Of a stretch of DNA of 64,000 bases, positions 8,548-15,650 are shown one piece after another. This DNA is from Solirubrobacter sp035555675. Lineage in GTDB: Bacteria > Actinomycetota > Thermoleophilia > Solirubrobacterales > Solirubrobacteraceae. Within the stretch, counting starts at the first letter, position 1; each line of letters opens with the position of its first letter. Both the position numbers and the translations under genes were made by a program. Below the pieces are notes generated by a model that was given only the letters and a program-made list of their open reading frames with translations, made no database searches and had not been told where the DNA came from. The DNA is taken from the NCBI GenBank assembly GCA_035555675.1, contig DATMGH010000147.1, positions 1 to 64,000 on the forward strand. The letters are read 5' to 3'.

Positions 8548-9269
8548 GCGTCGCGGTCAGGCTCGACCGCCGGCGCCCGGCGCGGGAGCTCGCCGCCACC
8601 GCGGCGGCTGCCCTCCGGCTCGCCGACTGGCGCCTGTCCGCGCCACCGTGGCCGGGCTTCCCGGCGCCGTTCGCCGGCCAGCACGGGCGGGCAGCCGCGC
8701 TCGCCGCGCTGGTGGCGGACTTCCAACCGGACGCGATCGTGGAGACCGGCACGTTCCTCGGCCTGACCACGCGCGCGCTCGCGGCGTGGGGACGGCCGGT
8801 CTATTCGATCGAGCTCAAGCCGGCGTTCTTCCATCTCGCCCGCGCCCATACGCGCCGAGCCGCCGGCGTGACCCTGCTGTGCGCGGACTCGGTCGCCGGG
8901 CTGCGCTGGCTGCGGGACCATCCACGCCCGCGGCGTCCCCTGGCGTACCTCGACGCCCACTGGGAAGCACGGCTGCCGCTGCACGAGGAGCTCATGACGC
9001 TCCAGGCCGGCTGGGACGACGTGCTGGTCGTGATCGACGACTGCCGCGTGCCCGACGACGCCGGCTACGGCTACGACACGTACGCCGGCATCGCGATCGA
9101 CGCGAGCCTGCTGGAGCTGCCGCCGACCGCTCGCGTCGCGTATCCGGCGCTCCCCGCGCCGGCCGAGGGCGGCGCCCGGCGGGGCACGCTGTACGCCGCC
9201 TGGGGCCCGTCCGCGATCCGCGCGCTGGAGACGGCGCGCGAACAGGGCCATGTGCGCGCGGCCGCCTGA
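8544..9269 (+). CDS. class I SAM-dependent methyltransferase-like protein
   Basis: A 241-aa protein with a Rossmann-like methyltransferase core. VETGTFLGLTTRAL (~66-79) is motif I for S-adenosylmethionine, SIELKPAF the acidic end of strand 2, and LLCADSVAGL the adenine-binding strand 3. DAHWEARLPLHEEL and VLVVIDDCRVPDD follow, with clustered Asp/His that could bind a metal, as in the CmcI and catechol-methyltransferase group. The start ATG 8544 shares ATGA with the cyclase stop, so the two are coupled. A natural role would be O-methylation of a cyclitol product, but the substrate is not readable. Confidence 0.65.
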   Translation: MSVAVRLDRRRPARELAATAAAALRLADWRLSAPPWPGFPAPFAGQHGRAAALAALVADFQPDAIVETGTFLGLTTRALAAWGRPVYSIELKPAFFHLARAHTRRAAGVTLLCADSVAGLRWLRDHPRPRRPLAYLDAHWEARLPLHEELMTLQAGWDDVLVVIDDCRVPDDAGYGYDTYAGIAIDASLLELPPTARVAYPALPAPAEGGARRGTLYAAWGPSAIRALETAREQGHVRAAA

Positions 9270-9714
9270 GGCCCCGCTGGCCCACGTCGGGGTCGCGGTC
9301 GCCGACCTGGACGTCGCCCTGCGCTTCTACCGTGAGGCGCTCGGGTGGGAGCTGCGGCACGGCCCGCGCACCGTGGTCGCGGGTCCGCAGGAGCACGACG
9401 TCCTGGGCCAGGGCGTGCGGACGTTCCGCCAGGCGCACGTGGCCGCGCCGGGCGGCGGTGCACTGCTCGAGCTGTTCGAGTTCCGGGCCCCGCACCGCCC
9501 CGGCGACCGCTGGCGTCCGGGGCCGTTTCACCTGTGCGTGGTCGACCCGGACGCCGGCGGCCGGATCGCGGCGATCGAGCGTGCGGGAGGACGGCAGCTC
9601 AGCGCGCTGTGGCCCCATCGTCCCGGCGCGCGGACCGCGCTGTGCTACTGCGCCGCTCCCGACGGTCACCTGGTCGAGGTCGCCACGCACGACGACGCGC
9701 GGGTCTACCGATGA
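9250..9714 (+). CDS. VOC (glyoxalase/bleomycin resistance/dioxygenase) superfamily protein
   Basis: A 154-aa single-chain vicinal-oxygen-chelate protein. It opens with AHVGVAVADLDVALRFY (His metal ligand, ~11), has LLELFEF (Glu ligand, ~75) and HLCVVDPDA (second-module His, ~97), and ends with APDGHLVEVATHD (last Glu). It overlaps the methyltransferase by 20 bp and the oxidoreductase by ATGA. VOC enzymes include epimerases, among them one acting on epi-valiolone in cetoniacytone biosynthesis, glyoxalases and dioxygenases. Beside a cyclase an epimerase is attractive, but this is inference. The start ATG 9250 leaves the full first strand intact. Confidence 0.7.
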   Translation: MCARPPEAPLAHVGVAVADLDVALRFYREALGWELRHGPRTVVAGPQEHDVLGQGVRTFRQAHVAAPGGGALLELFEFRAPHRPGDRWRPGPFHLCVVDPDAGGRIAAIERAGGRQLSALWPHRPGARTALCYCAAPDGHLVEVATHDDARVYR

Positions 9715-10805
9715 GCGCCCCGGTCGGCGTCGCTCTCGTCGGCACCGGGCTGATGGGGCGGATGCATTCCTACGCCCTGCGGGCGGCCGGCGCGCTCGAT
9801 CCCGGCGCGCGGGCGCGCCTGGTCGTCGTCTGCGGCCGCGACCGCGCACGCCGCGAAGCGCTCGCACGGGCGTTCGGCTGGGCGGCGACCTGCGCCGATC
9901 CCGCCGGCGCCGTGCGTGACGACGTGCAGCTCGTGATCGTGGCGTCGCGCAACCCCGATCACGTCGACGCCGTGCTGCCCGCCCTGGCGGCGGGCAAGGC
10001 GGTGCTGTGTGAGAAGCCGCTGGCCGGCTCGCTCGCCGGCGCGCGGGCGCTGCGCGACGCGGCGGCGCGGGCCGGAGTACCCGCCGCATGCGCGTTCAAC
10101 TACCGGTTCGTGCCCGCGCTCGGCGTGGCCCAGCGGCTGATCGCGCGGGGGGAGCTGGGCGACATCCTGCATGCGCGCTCGCGCTTTCTGCTGGGTACCG
10201 CGCTCGACGCGGATCACGACGGTGGCTGGCGGCGCGACGACGGCGGCGTCGTCGACGATCTTGCGTCGCACCACGTCGACCTCGTGCGGTGGCTGGCCGG
10301 TGAGCCCGTCGCCGCGCTGGCGAGCGTGCGTGCGCTGCGGCCGGGCACCGCTGAGGACGTCGCATTGGCGGTGCTCGAGCTGGCCTCCGGCGGCCGCACG
10401 GTGCTCGAGGCGTCGCGCGCCGCCGGTGGGCACCAGTTGACGAGCGAGCTCGAGGTCGACGGCACGGACGGCACGCTGGCGTTCTCGCTGCAGTCCCCGA
10501 ACGAGCTGCGGCTGCGGCGTGCGGGCGAGCAGCGCCTGCTCGCGACGACCCAGCCGAGCGATCCGTGGATGGAGCTCTGGTGGCCGGCCGGTCACCCGCT
10601 CGGCTGGGATCCGTCGTTCGTGCACCAGGCGCGGCTGATGCTGCGCTGCGTGGCCCGCGGTGAGACGCTCGGGCCGCCGGCGGCGAGCTTCGAAGACGGG
10701 TACCGATGCGCTGCCGTGTGCGACGCGGTGCAGCGCGCCGCGGCGACGCGCGCCGCCGCACCGGTGGGCGGCGACGGGCGCCAGCTCAGCGCGGTGCGAT
10801 CGTGA
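9711..10805 (+). CDS. Gfo/Idh/MocA family NAD(P)-dependent oxidoreductase
   Basis: A 364-aa dehydrogenase of the glucose-fructose/inositol dehydrogenase family. The N-terminal Rossmann fold shows ALVGTGLMGRMHSY (~7-20). The family's catalytic EKP is in VLCEKPLAGS (~100), and DLASHHVDLVRWL (~185) contains the conserved Asp/His pair. The C-terminal half is the usual beta-sheet substrate domain. Many members oxidise inositols, which fits the IolD and IolE-like genes across the divergent promoter. The start ATG 9711 overlaps the VOC stop by ATGA. Its 3' end overlaps the convergent P450 gene by 20 bp. Confidence 0.82.
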   Translation: MSAPVGVALVGTGLMGRMHSYALRAAGALDPGARARLVVVCGRDRARREALARAFGWAATCADPAGAVRDDVQLVIVASRNPDHVDAVLPALAAGKAVLCEKPLAGSLAGARALRDAAARAGVPAACAFNYRFVPALGVAQRLIARGELGDILHARSRFLLGTALDADHDGGWRRDDGGVVDDLASHHVDLVRWLAGEPVAALASVRALRPGTAEDVALAVLELASGGRTVLEASRAAGGHQLTSELEVDGTDGTLAFSLQSPNELRLRRAGEQRLLATTQPSDPWMELWWPAGHPLGWDPSFVHQARLMLRCVARGETLGPPAASFEDGYRCAAVCDAVQRAAATRAAAPVGGDGRQLSAVRS

Positions 10806-11961
10806 TGCGCAGCGGCAGCGCGCCGAGCTCACGCTCGGCCGGCGAGAAGATCCGGGCCGGCGCGCCGGCCAGCACCGGCGGGGCTGCCCGTGCGCGCAGG
10901 GCTTCCAGCGCCACACGCGCTTCGAGCCGCGCGAGCCCCGAGCCCGAGCAGAAGTGCAGCCCGGAACCGAACGCGAGATGGCGCCGCCGTTCGCGCTCGA
11001 CGTCGAACCGCCCGGGATCGTCGTAGCGGCGCTCGTCGCGGTTCGCTGAGCCGAGCAGGAGCAGCACGCGTGCGCCGGCTGGGATCACGCCGTGCGGCGT
11101 GGCCGTCTGCCGCACCGCCACGCGCGCGACCCACTGGGCCGGCGCGTCGTAGCGCAGCGTCTCCTCGACGATGTCGGCGACCGGCACGCGGTCGTTCCAG
11201 ACCAGCGCCGCCTGGTCGGGGTTCTCGGCGAGCGCGAGCAGCATCCCGCCGATCAGCGTCGACGTCGTCTTGACCCCGGCCGCGACCAGGATGAACGCGA
11301 TGTCGATCACCTCGGCGTCGGTGATCTCGCCCGCCTCGTGCGCGGCGGCGAGCGTCGCGAGCGCCGCGGACGCTCCGTCGCGCCCGGCCGCCCGCAGGTA
11401 CGCGCACAGCTCGGTGTAGCCAGCGGGGCCGGCGGCCGGCAGCTCGACGCGGCCGGGCACCCGGCTGAAGACCGCTTCGACGCCGGCCGCGATCGTCGCC
11501 TCGTCGGCCTCCGGCAGGCCGAGCAGCGCGCAGGTCACGAGCACGGGCAGGCGCCGTGCGTAGCCGGCGGCGAGGTCGGGCACGGTCGTGCCGGCCAGCT
11601 CGTCGAGCAGCGTCTCGGCGATCCGCCGTATGTCGGGCTCCATCCGCTCGACCGGCCTGCGGCCGAGGATGCCCCGCAGCACGCGGCGCAGCACGTCGTG
11701 ACGCGCGGAGTCGCCGGCCACGTAGCCGGCCTCGCGGAGGCCGAGGTAGCGATCGAGCGGCGACAGGGAGACGAGCGAGCTGGCGAACGCCGCCCGGTCT
11801 TCGAGCGCGGCCAGGACGTCGTCGTGCCGCGCCAGCGCCCAGACGCCGAGCTCGGAGTTCAAGCTCAACGGCGCGTCGCGGCGCAGCGCCGCGTAGAGCG
11901 GATACGGGTCGGCGTGCGTGGCCGCGTCCGTCGGGTCGTAGTGAACGGCGACGATCGACAT
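10786..11961 (-). CDS. cytochrome P450
   Basis: A 391-aa soluble bacterial P450. The I-helix oxygen site is AAGVKTTS (~232), the ExxR motif is EETLRYDAP (~280), and the haem loop is FGSGLHFCSGSGLA (~342) with the cysteine thiolate. Length is typical and no redox-partner domain is fused; the ferredoxin must come from elsewhere. The start is ATG 11961. A GTGAT-CTA-ATCAC palindrome lies 3 bp before the start codon, matching the operator at the GntR gene, so it probably belongs to that regulon although transcribed alone. It may hydroxylate the product or substrate of the neighbouring carbocycle genes. Confidence 0.9.
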   Translation of the reverse strand: MSIVAVHYDPTDAATHADPYPLYAALRRDAPLSLNSELGVWALARHDDVLAALEDRAAFASSLVSLSPLDRYLGLREAGYVAGDSARHDVLRRVLRGILGRRPVERMEPDIRRIAETLLDELAGTTVPDLAAGYARRLPVLVTCALLGLPEADEATIAAGVEAVFSRVPGRVELPAAGPAGYTELCAYLRAAGRDGASAALATLAAAHEAGEITDAEVIDIAFILVAAGVKTTSTLIGGMLLALAENPDQAALVWNDRVPVADIVEETLRYDAPAQWVARVAVRQTATPHGVIPAGARVLLLLGSANRDERRYDDPGRFDVERERRRHLAFGSGLHFCSGSGLARLEARVALEALRARAAPPVLAGAPARIFSPAERELGALPLRITIAPR

Positions 11962-11964
11962 CCA

Positions 11965-11977
11965 GTGATCTAATCAC
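11965..11977. promoter_or_regulatory. GTGAT-N3-ATCAC operator upstream of the P450 gene
   Basis: Inverted repeat GTGAT-CTA-ATCAC, 3 bp from the P450 start codon. The same half-sites with a different 3-bp centre occur at 7149-7159 before the GntR gene, also adjacent to the start codon. Two copies in matching positions argue for one FCD-type regulator controlling both units. Confidence 0.6.
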
Positions 11978-12011
11978 ATTCTTCCAGCGTCGCCGCTCCG
12001 GCCGGTAGCCT

Positions 12012-12028
12012 TAGCCAATAGCTCAACC
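12012..12028 (+). promoter_or_regulatory. TAGCCAATA-type repeat, copy 1
   Basis: TAGCCAATAGCTCAACC, 13 bp upstream of the MarR start codon. A copy with one mismatch lies at 12814-12830 before the XRE gene. It is probably a regulator binding site, perhaps for the MarR protein itself. Confidence 0.45.
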
Positions 12029-12041
12029 TTTGGCCCGGCCA

Positions 12042-12539
12042 ATGCCGCACGACGACATCCGCCACCTCCTTCAGCGGCGCGACCTTGCCGCCACGCGCTA
12101 TCGCGCCGCGGTCAGCCGCCAGCTGGGGCTCGGCGACTCGGAGATGCTGGCCGTCGCGCACCTGGCCCAGCGCGGGCGGTTGACGCCCGGTGAGCTCGGC
12201 CACCTGCTCGACCTGTCCTCCGGCGGCGTCAGCGCGCTCGTGCAGCGCCTCGAGGAGCACGGCCACATCGTGCGCGAACCGCATCCGACCGACGGGCGCA
12301 GCAACGTCGTCCGGCTCTCGCCACCCATGATCGAGCGCACCGGCCACGCGCTCAGCCCGCTCGTCACCGACCTCGATCGCGTGATCGAGACCTTCGACGA
12401 TGAGCAGCGGCGGGCGATCGTCGCGTTCCTCACCCGGGCCGCCGAGCTCAGCGAGCAGCACGCGGATCGGGCCTACGCGCAGCTCAGCGGAGGGGCGCGC
12501 CCGGCCCCGACGACCCCGGTGCCGTCGCTCTGGGGCTGA
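12042..12539 (+). CDS. MarR family transcriptional regulator
   Basis: A 165-aa winged-helix regulator. The recognition region is GELGHLLDLSSGGVSALVQR (~50-69), and the wing EPHPTDGRSNVVRLS (~80) has the typical Asp-Gly-Arg turn. N- and C-terminal helices form the dimer interface. The ATG at 12042 is preferred over the in-frame TTG at 12030 because it fits the family N-terminus and leaves the TAGCCAATA motif outside the gene. It is divergent from the P450 gene with about 80 bp between starts, so it may control P450 or itself. Ligand unknown. Confidence 0.85.
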   Translation: MPHDDIRHLLQRRDLAATRYRAAVSRQLGLGDSEMLAVAHLAQRGRLTPGELGHLLDLSSGGVSALVQRLEEHGHIVREPHPTDGRSNVVRLSPPMIERTGHALSPLVTDLDRVIETFDDEQRRAIVAFLTRAAELSEQHADRAYAQLSGGARPAPTTPVPSLWG

Positions 12540-12551
12540 CCGCCGCCGCGG

Positions 12552-12776
12552 TCAGCGGCCCTGGCCACCGATCTCCGCCAGCAGCTCCCCGGGCGGGATG
12601 GCGAGCGCGTCGGCGAGCTTGACGATCGTGTCCAGGCGTGGATTGCGGTGGCCGTTCTCCAGACGCGAGATCTCGGTCAGGTGCATGCCCGCACAGTGCG
12701 ACAACTCCTCCTGCGACCACCCCGCAGCGTTCCTCCACCGCCGGAGGTTGGACCCGAACTGGACTTGCGCCCGCAC
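12552..12776 (-). CDS. small XRE-type helix-turn-helix regulator
   Basis: A 74-aa protein consisting almost entirely of a Cro/C1-type HTH. It contains NLRRWRNAAGWSQEELSHCA and then MHLTEISRLENGHRNPRLDT, the standard XRE recognition helix and following loop, ending in LADALAIPPGELLAEI. The start is a GTG at 12776, the only start giving the full HTH. It is convergent with the MarR gene, 12 bp away. An extended -10-like TATAGA (12810-12815, minus strand) overlaps the second TAGCCAATA repeat. There is no toxin or peptide partner beside it. Confidence 0.8.
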   Translation of the reverse strand: MRAQVQFGSNLRRWRNAAGWSQEELSHCAGMHLTEISRLENGHRNPRLDTIVKLADALAIPPGELLAEIGGQGR

Positions 12777-12813
12777 CGGCGGCCATGCTCAGTGACAAGC
12801 GGACCCCGGTCTA

Positions 12814-12830
12814 TAGCCAATACCTCAACC
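12814..12830 (+). promoter_or_regulatory. TAGCCAATA-type repeat, copy 2
   Basis: TAGCCAATACCTCAACC, identical to the copy at 12012-12028 except for one base. It lies 38 bp upstream of the XRE start and overlaps its predicted -10. The pair brackets the MarR and XRE genes. Confidence 0.45.
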
Positions 12831-12856
12831 CGCGAGGGACAGCTTTGATCCGGCGC

Positions 12857-13609
12857 TCAGCCGGCGCGCCGCGCCGTGAGCCCGCCGTCGGCGAACAGCG
12901 TGGCGCCGGTGACGTAGCTCGCGTCGGGCGAAGCCAAAAACGCGATGACCGACGCGATCTCGCTCGGCGCCGCGATCCGGCCGAGGGCGACGCCGGCCGC
13001 CATCGCGCGCCCGGCCGCCGCCGGATCGTCCGCCCGGTCCATGCTCTCGCGCACCAGCCGCGTGTCCGTGAACCCCGGGCAGACGCAGTTGACGCGGATG
13101 CCGCGTGGGCCGTAGTCGAGCGCCAGGCTGCGCGTGAGCCCAGCCAGCCCGGCCTTGGCGGCGGCGTAGGGGAAGAAGCCCTCGAGCGTCGCGGCGGCGT
13201 GGATCGAGGAGACGTTGACGATCGCCCCTCCCCCGTTCGCCAGCATCGGCGGCAGCACGTGCTTGGCGCACAGCCACGCGGCCTTGAGGTCGACGGCGAA
13301 GAACGCGTCCCACTCCGCCTCGGTCATCGCCGCCGCGTCGTAGTTCGCGTTGCGGCCGGCGTTGTTGACCAGCACGGTCGGCGCCCCGAGGCGCTCCGTA
13401 CAGCGTTCCACGAGCGCGGTGACGTCGGCTTCCGAGCCGACGTCGGCCGGCACGAAGAGCGCCCGCCCGAGCCTTGACAGCTCCTTCTGCACGCGGGCGC
13501 CGAGGTCCGGCTCCCTCCCGCAGAAGCAGACGGTGTAGCCGTCCGCGAGCAACCGGTGAGCGGTGGCTCGGCCGATGCCGCGAGTACCTCCGGTGACAAG
13601 TGCGACCAT
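12857..13609 (-). CDS. short-chain dehydrogenase/reductase
   Basis: A 250-aa classical SDR. The cofactor motif is TGGTRGIG (~6-13), NNAG lies at ~85, catalytic Ser is in NVSSIHA (~136), and the Tyr/Lys pair is YAAAK (~151-155). The C-terminus GATLFADGG is typical. It is divergent from the SMP-30 gene with only 21 bp between the preferred start codons, so both transcripts are probably near-leaderless and co-controlled. With a sugar lactonase as partner, a sugar or polyol dehydrogenase making a lactone is a reasonable inference. Confidence 0.85.
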   Translation of the reverse strand: MVALVTGGTRGIGRATAHRLLADGYTVCFCGREPDLGARVQKELSRLGRALFVPADVGSEADVTALVERCTERLGAPTVLVNNAGRNANYDAAAMTEAEWDAFFAVDLKAAWLCAKHVLPPMLANGGGAIVNVSSIHAAATLEGFFPYAAAKAGLAGLTRSLALDYGPRGIRVNCVCPGFTDTRLVRESMDRADDPAAAGRAMAAGVALGRIAAPSEIASVIAFLASPDASYVTGATLFADGGLTARRAG

Positions 13610-13612
13610 AGA

Positions 13613-13629
13613 GATATAATGACTGTATC
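13613..13629. promoter_or_regulatory. shared promoter/operator between SDR and SMP-30 genes
   Basis: A perfect TATAAT -10 on the plus strand (13615-13620) lies 10 bp before the ATG at 13631, predicting a nearly leaderless lactonase mRNA. The interval 13613-13629 is an imperfect 17-bp palindrome of the form GATANANTNANTNTATC, a candidate operator controlling both genes. No clear -35 was found because the upstream DNA is inside the SDR gene. Confidence 0.5.
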
Positions 13630-13630
13630 A

Positions 13631-14482
13631 ATGGTCATCGAGATCGTGGAACCAGCGGCGGACGAGCTCGGCGAATGCCCGGTCTGGCGTGCAGACGCCC
13701 AGGACCTGCTGCGCGTCGACATCAACGGGCCGGCGATCGTCGCCGCCGGCCGGCGCCGGCGGCTACCGGCGCCGGTGGGATTCGCGCTTCCGGCCCGCGA
13801 CGGCGGGCTCGTCGCGGGCGTCGGGCTCGACCTCGTCCGGCTCGCCGACCTCGACGCGGCGCCCGAACGGCGCGCGCGGATCGGCGAGGCGCACGTGAAC
13901 CGGTTCAACGACGCCGCCTGCGACGCCCATGGCCGCCTGTGGGCCGGCACCATGTCGACCACACGCGTCGCCGGGACCGCCGCGCTCTACCGCGTCGAGG
14001 CCGACAGTCCGCCCGCGCCGGCGATCGCCGGGGCGACGATCTCCAACGGGCTCGGCTGGAGCCTCGACGAAACGCGGATGTACTACATCGACTCGGTCAC
14101 GCAGCGCGTCGACGCGCTCGACTTCGACGCCGAGCGCGGACGGCTCGGCCGGCGCCGCGCGTTCGCCCACGTCGAACCGGACGACGGACTGCCCGACGGG
14201 CTCTGCGTCGACGCCGAGGGCGGCGTCTGGGTGGCGCTGTTCGGCGGCGGCGCGATCCGCCGCTACCTCCCGTCCGGCCGGCTCGACGCGCACGTCCCGC
14301 TGCCGGTCAGCTGCCCGACCAGCCTCGCGTTCGGCGGGCCCGGGCTGGACGAGCTCTACGTGACGTCCTCGCGCCACCGGCTGACCGCGGCACAGCGGGC
14401 GGCCGAGCCGGCCGCGGGGTCGCTGCTGCGCCTGCGTCCCGGCGTCACCGGCCGGCTGACCCACGCGTTCGCCGGCGCCTAG
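13631..14482 (+). CDS. SMP-30/gluconolactonase/LRE family protein
   Basis: A 283-aa six-bladed beta-propeller lactonase. The metal-site blocks are ELGECPVW (~9-16, the usual ELGEGPVW with Cys for Gly), RFNDAACDAHGRLWAGT (~86), ISNGLGW (~130) and PDGLCVDAEGGVWVA (~185). The family hydrolyses sugar-acid lactones with Ca or Zn. The ATG at 13631 is chosen because it begins just before the first strand and suits the TATAAT spacing; ATG 13619 in frame adds four residues and would lie inside the -10. It likely works with the divergent SDR: dehydrogenase makes the lactone, this enzyme opens it. Confidence 0.82.
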   Translation: MVIEIVEPAADELGECPVWRADAQDLLRVDINGPAIVAAGRRRRLPAPVGFALPARDGGLVAGVGLDLVRLADLDAAPERRARIGEAHVNRFNDAACDAHGRLWAGTMSTTRVAGTAALYRVEADSPPAPAIAGATISNGLGWSLDETRMYYIDSVTQRVDALDFDAERGRLGRRRAFAHVEPDDGLPDGLCVDAEGGVWVALFGGGAIRRYLPSGRLDAHVPLPVSCPTSLAFGGPGLDELYVTSSRHRLTAAQRAAEPAAGSLLRLRPGVTGRLTHAFAGA

Positions 14483-14506
14483 CTCGAGCGTGGTCGCTGG
14501 CTGGGT

Positions 14507-15241
14507 CTAGAGCCGGCGCTGCGGCTCGAGCTCGCGCGCCAGCGCGAGCGTCGCCTCGTCCAGCACCGCCGGCTCGAGCTCCCCGTAGGCCGCGATCACC
14601 GCCGCCTCGGCGGCGTCGAGCGTGACGCCGGCGACCTCCTCGTCGACCGCGCCCGCGGTGGCCGCGTCCCACGGCAGGTCCAGCGCGCCGTAGACGTCGT
14701 CGAGGACCGCTCGGATGCCGGGCCCGTCGCCGACGACGATCGAGGCACCCAGCAGGGCGCCGCCGCGCACCAGGCGCTGGGCGGTGCCGACCAGCTTCAC
14801 GCGGCCGCGGGCGTTGACGCTGTACTCGCCCGGGCAGTACTCGCCCGGGACCTCGCCCACGCGGGCGTCGACACCGAGCGCCCGCAGCGCGCCCGCGAGC
14901 CGGCTCCCCTCGGTGGCGAAGCGGGCGTGGGTGCCGGTGGCGGGGTCGTCGAGCGCCCACACCACGTCGATCGCCAGCGACCGCTCGTGGTAGGCGGCGG
15001 CGTGGCCGCCGGGCAGCCGCAGGACCGGCTCGTAGCCGTGCGCGCGGGCGGCGTCCGCGGCGCGGGCGTAGCCGGGGCGCAGCGTGTCCAGCTTCCCGAA
15101 CGCGACCGCCGCGGCGGGCCGGTAGACGCGCAGCGTCGACGGGAGCTCGCGCGCGGCCACGCGCGTGAGCAGCGCGTGCGAGACCGCCAACTCGAGGGCG
15201 GCCGTACCGGCAGGCCCCGAGCGCACCAGTTGCACGCCCAC
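14507..15241 (-). CDS. lipoate-protein ligase A / octanoyltransferase-like protein
   Basis: A 244-aa protein of the biotin/lipoate A/B ligase fold. Characteristic pieces are AVAFGKLD (~45), LRLPGGHAAAYHERSLAID (~74, the family's GG-H lipoyl-binding loop) and RVKLVGTAQR (~146), where the Lys would contact the carbonyl. EYCPGEYSV precedes it. The family moves octanoyl or lipoyl groups to E2 and GcvH proteins in the cytoplasm; ligase or transferase cannot be told apart here. The start is a GTG at 15241, 5 bp after the stop of the RsbW-type gene, so they are probably co-transcribed. It is convergent with the SMP-30 gene. Confidence 0.75.
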   Translation of the reverse strand: MGVQLVRSGPAGTAALELAVSHALLTRVAARELPSTLRVYRPAAAVAFGKLDTLRPGYARAADAARAHGYEPVLRLPGGHAAAYHERSLAIDVVWALDDPATGTHARFATEGSRLAGALRALGVDARVGEVPGEYCPGEYSVNARGRVKLVGTAQRLVRGGALLGASIVVGDGPGIRAVLDDVYGALDLPWDAATAGAVDEEVAGVTLDAAEAAVIAAYGELEPAVLDEATLALARELEPQRRL

Positions 15242-15246
15242 TGATG

Positions 15247-15633
15247 CTACGAGAGCTTGAAGCGCATCATGACCTCGGTGCCGCCGTTCTCGGGCGTCCG
15301 GACGTCCGAGGAGTCCGCGACCTGGGCGATCAGGCCGAGTCCGAGGCCGAGCCCGGGCGAGTCGACGCGCGGTGCGAGCCCCGAGCCCTCGTCGCGCACG
15401 CAGATCGTCATGTGGTCGTCGGCACACGCCGCTTCGACCACCAGCCCGCCGGGCACGGGACGGTCCCGGTAGGCGTGCAGCACGACGTTGGTCGCGGCTT
15501 CGGACACGGCGAGCGCGATATCGCTCAGGAGCGCGCGATCCTCCACGTGGGCACGCGCCCACTCCAGCACTGCGCGGCGGGCCTGCATGGGGGTCTCGCG
15601 CGCGGCACCGAAGGACCACGCAGCTTGGGGCAC
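15247..15633 (-). CDS. RsbW-type anti-sigma factor / serine kinase ATPase
   Basis: A 128-aa GHKL ATPase-fold protein. The N-box is ALAVSEAATNVVLHAY (~40-55), G1 is VRDEGSGLAP (~88) and G2 GLGLGLGLI (~104). This is a complete minimal HATPase_c domain without a histidine-kinase dimerisation region, as in RsbW/SpoIIAB-like anti-sigma kinases and actinobacterial regulatory ATPases. There is no adjacent sigma factor or anti-anti-sigma gene, so the target is unknown. It is transcribed leftward and lies upstream of the LplA-like gene; the divergent esterase-like gene starts about 20 bp away. Confidence 0.8.
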   Translation of the reverse strand: MPQAAWSFGAARETPMQARRAVLEWARAHVEDRALLSDIALAVSEAATNVVLHAYRDRPVPGGLVVEAACADDHMTICVRDEGSGLAPRVDSPGLGLGLGLIAQVADSSDVRTPENGGTEVMMRFKLS

Positions 15634-15650
15634 GCAGCGCCGCTACCCCG

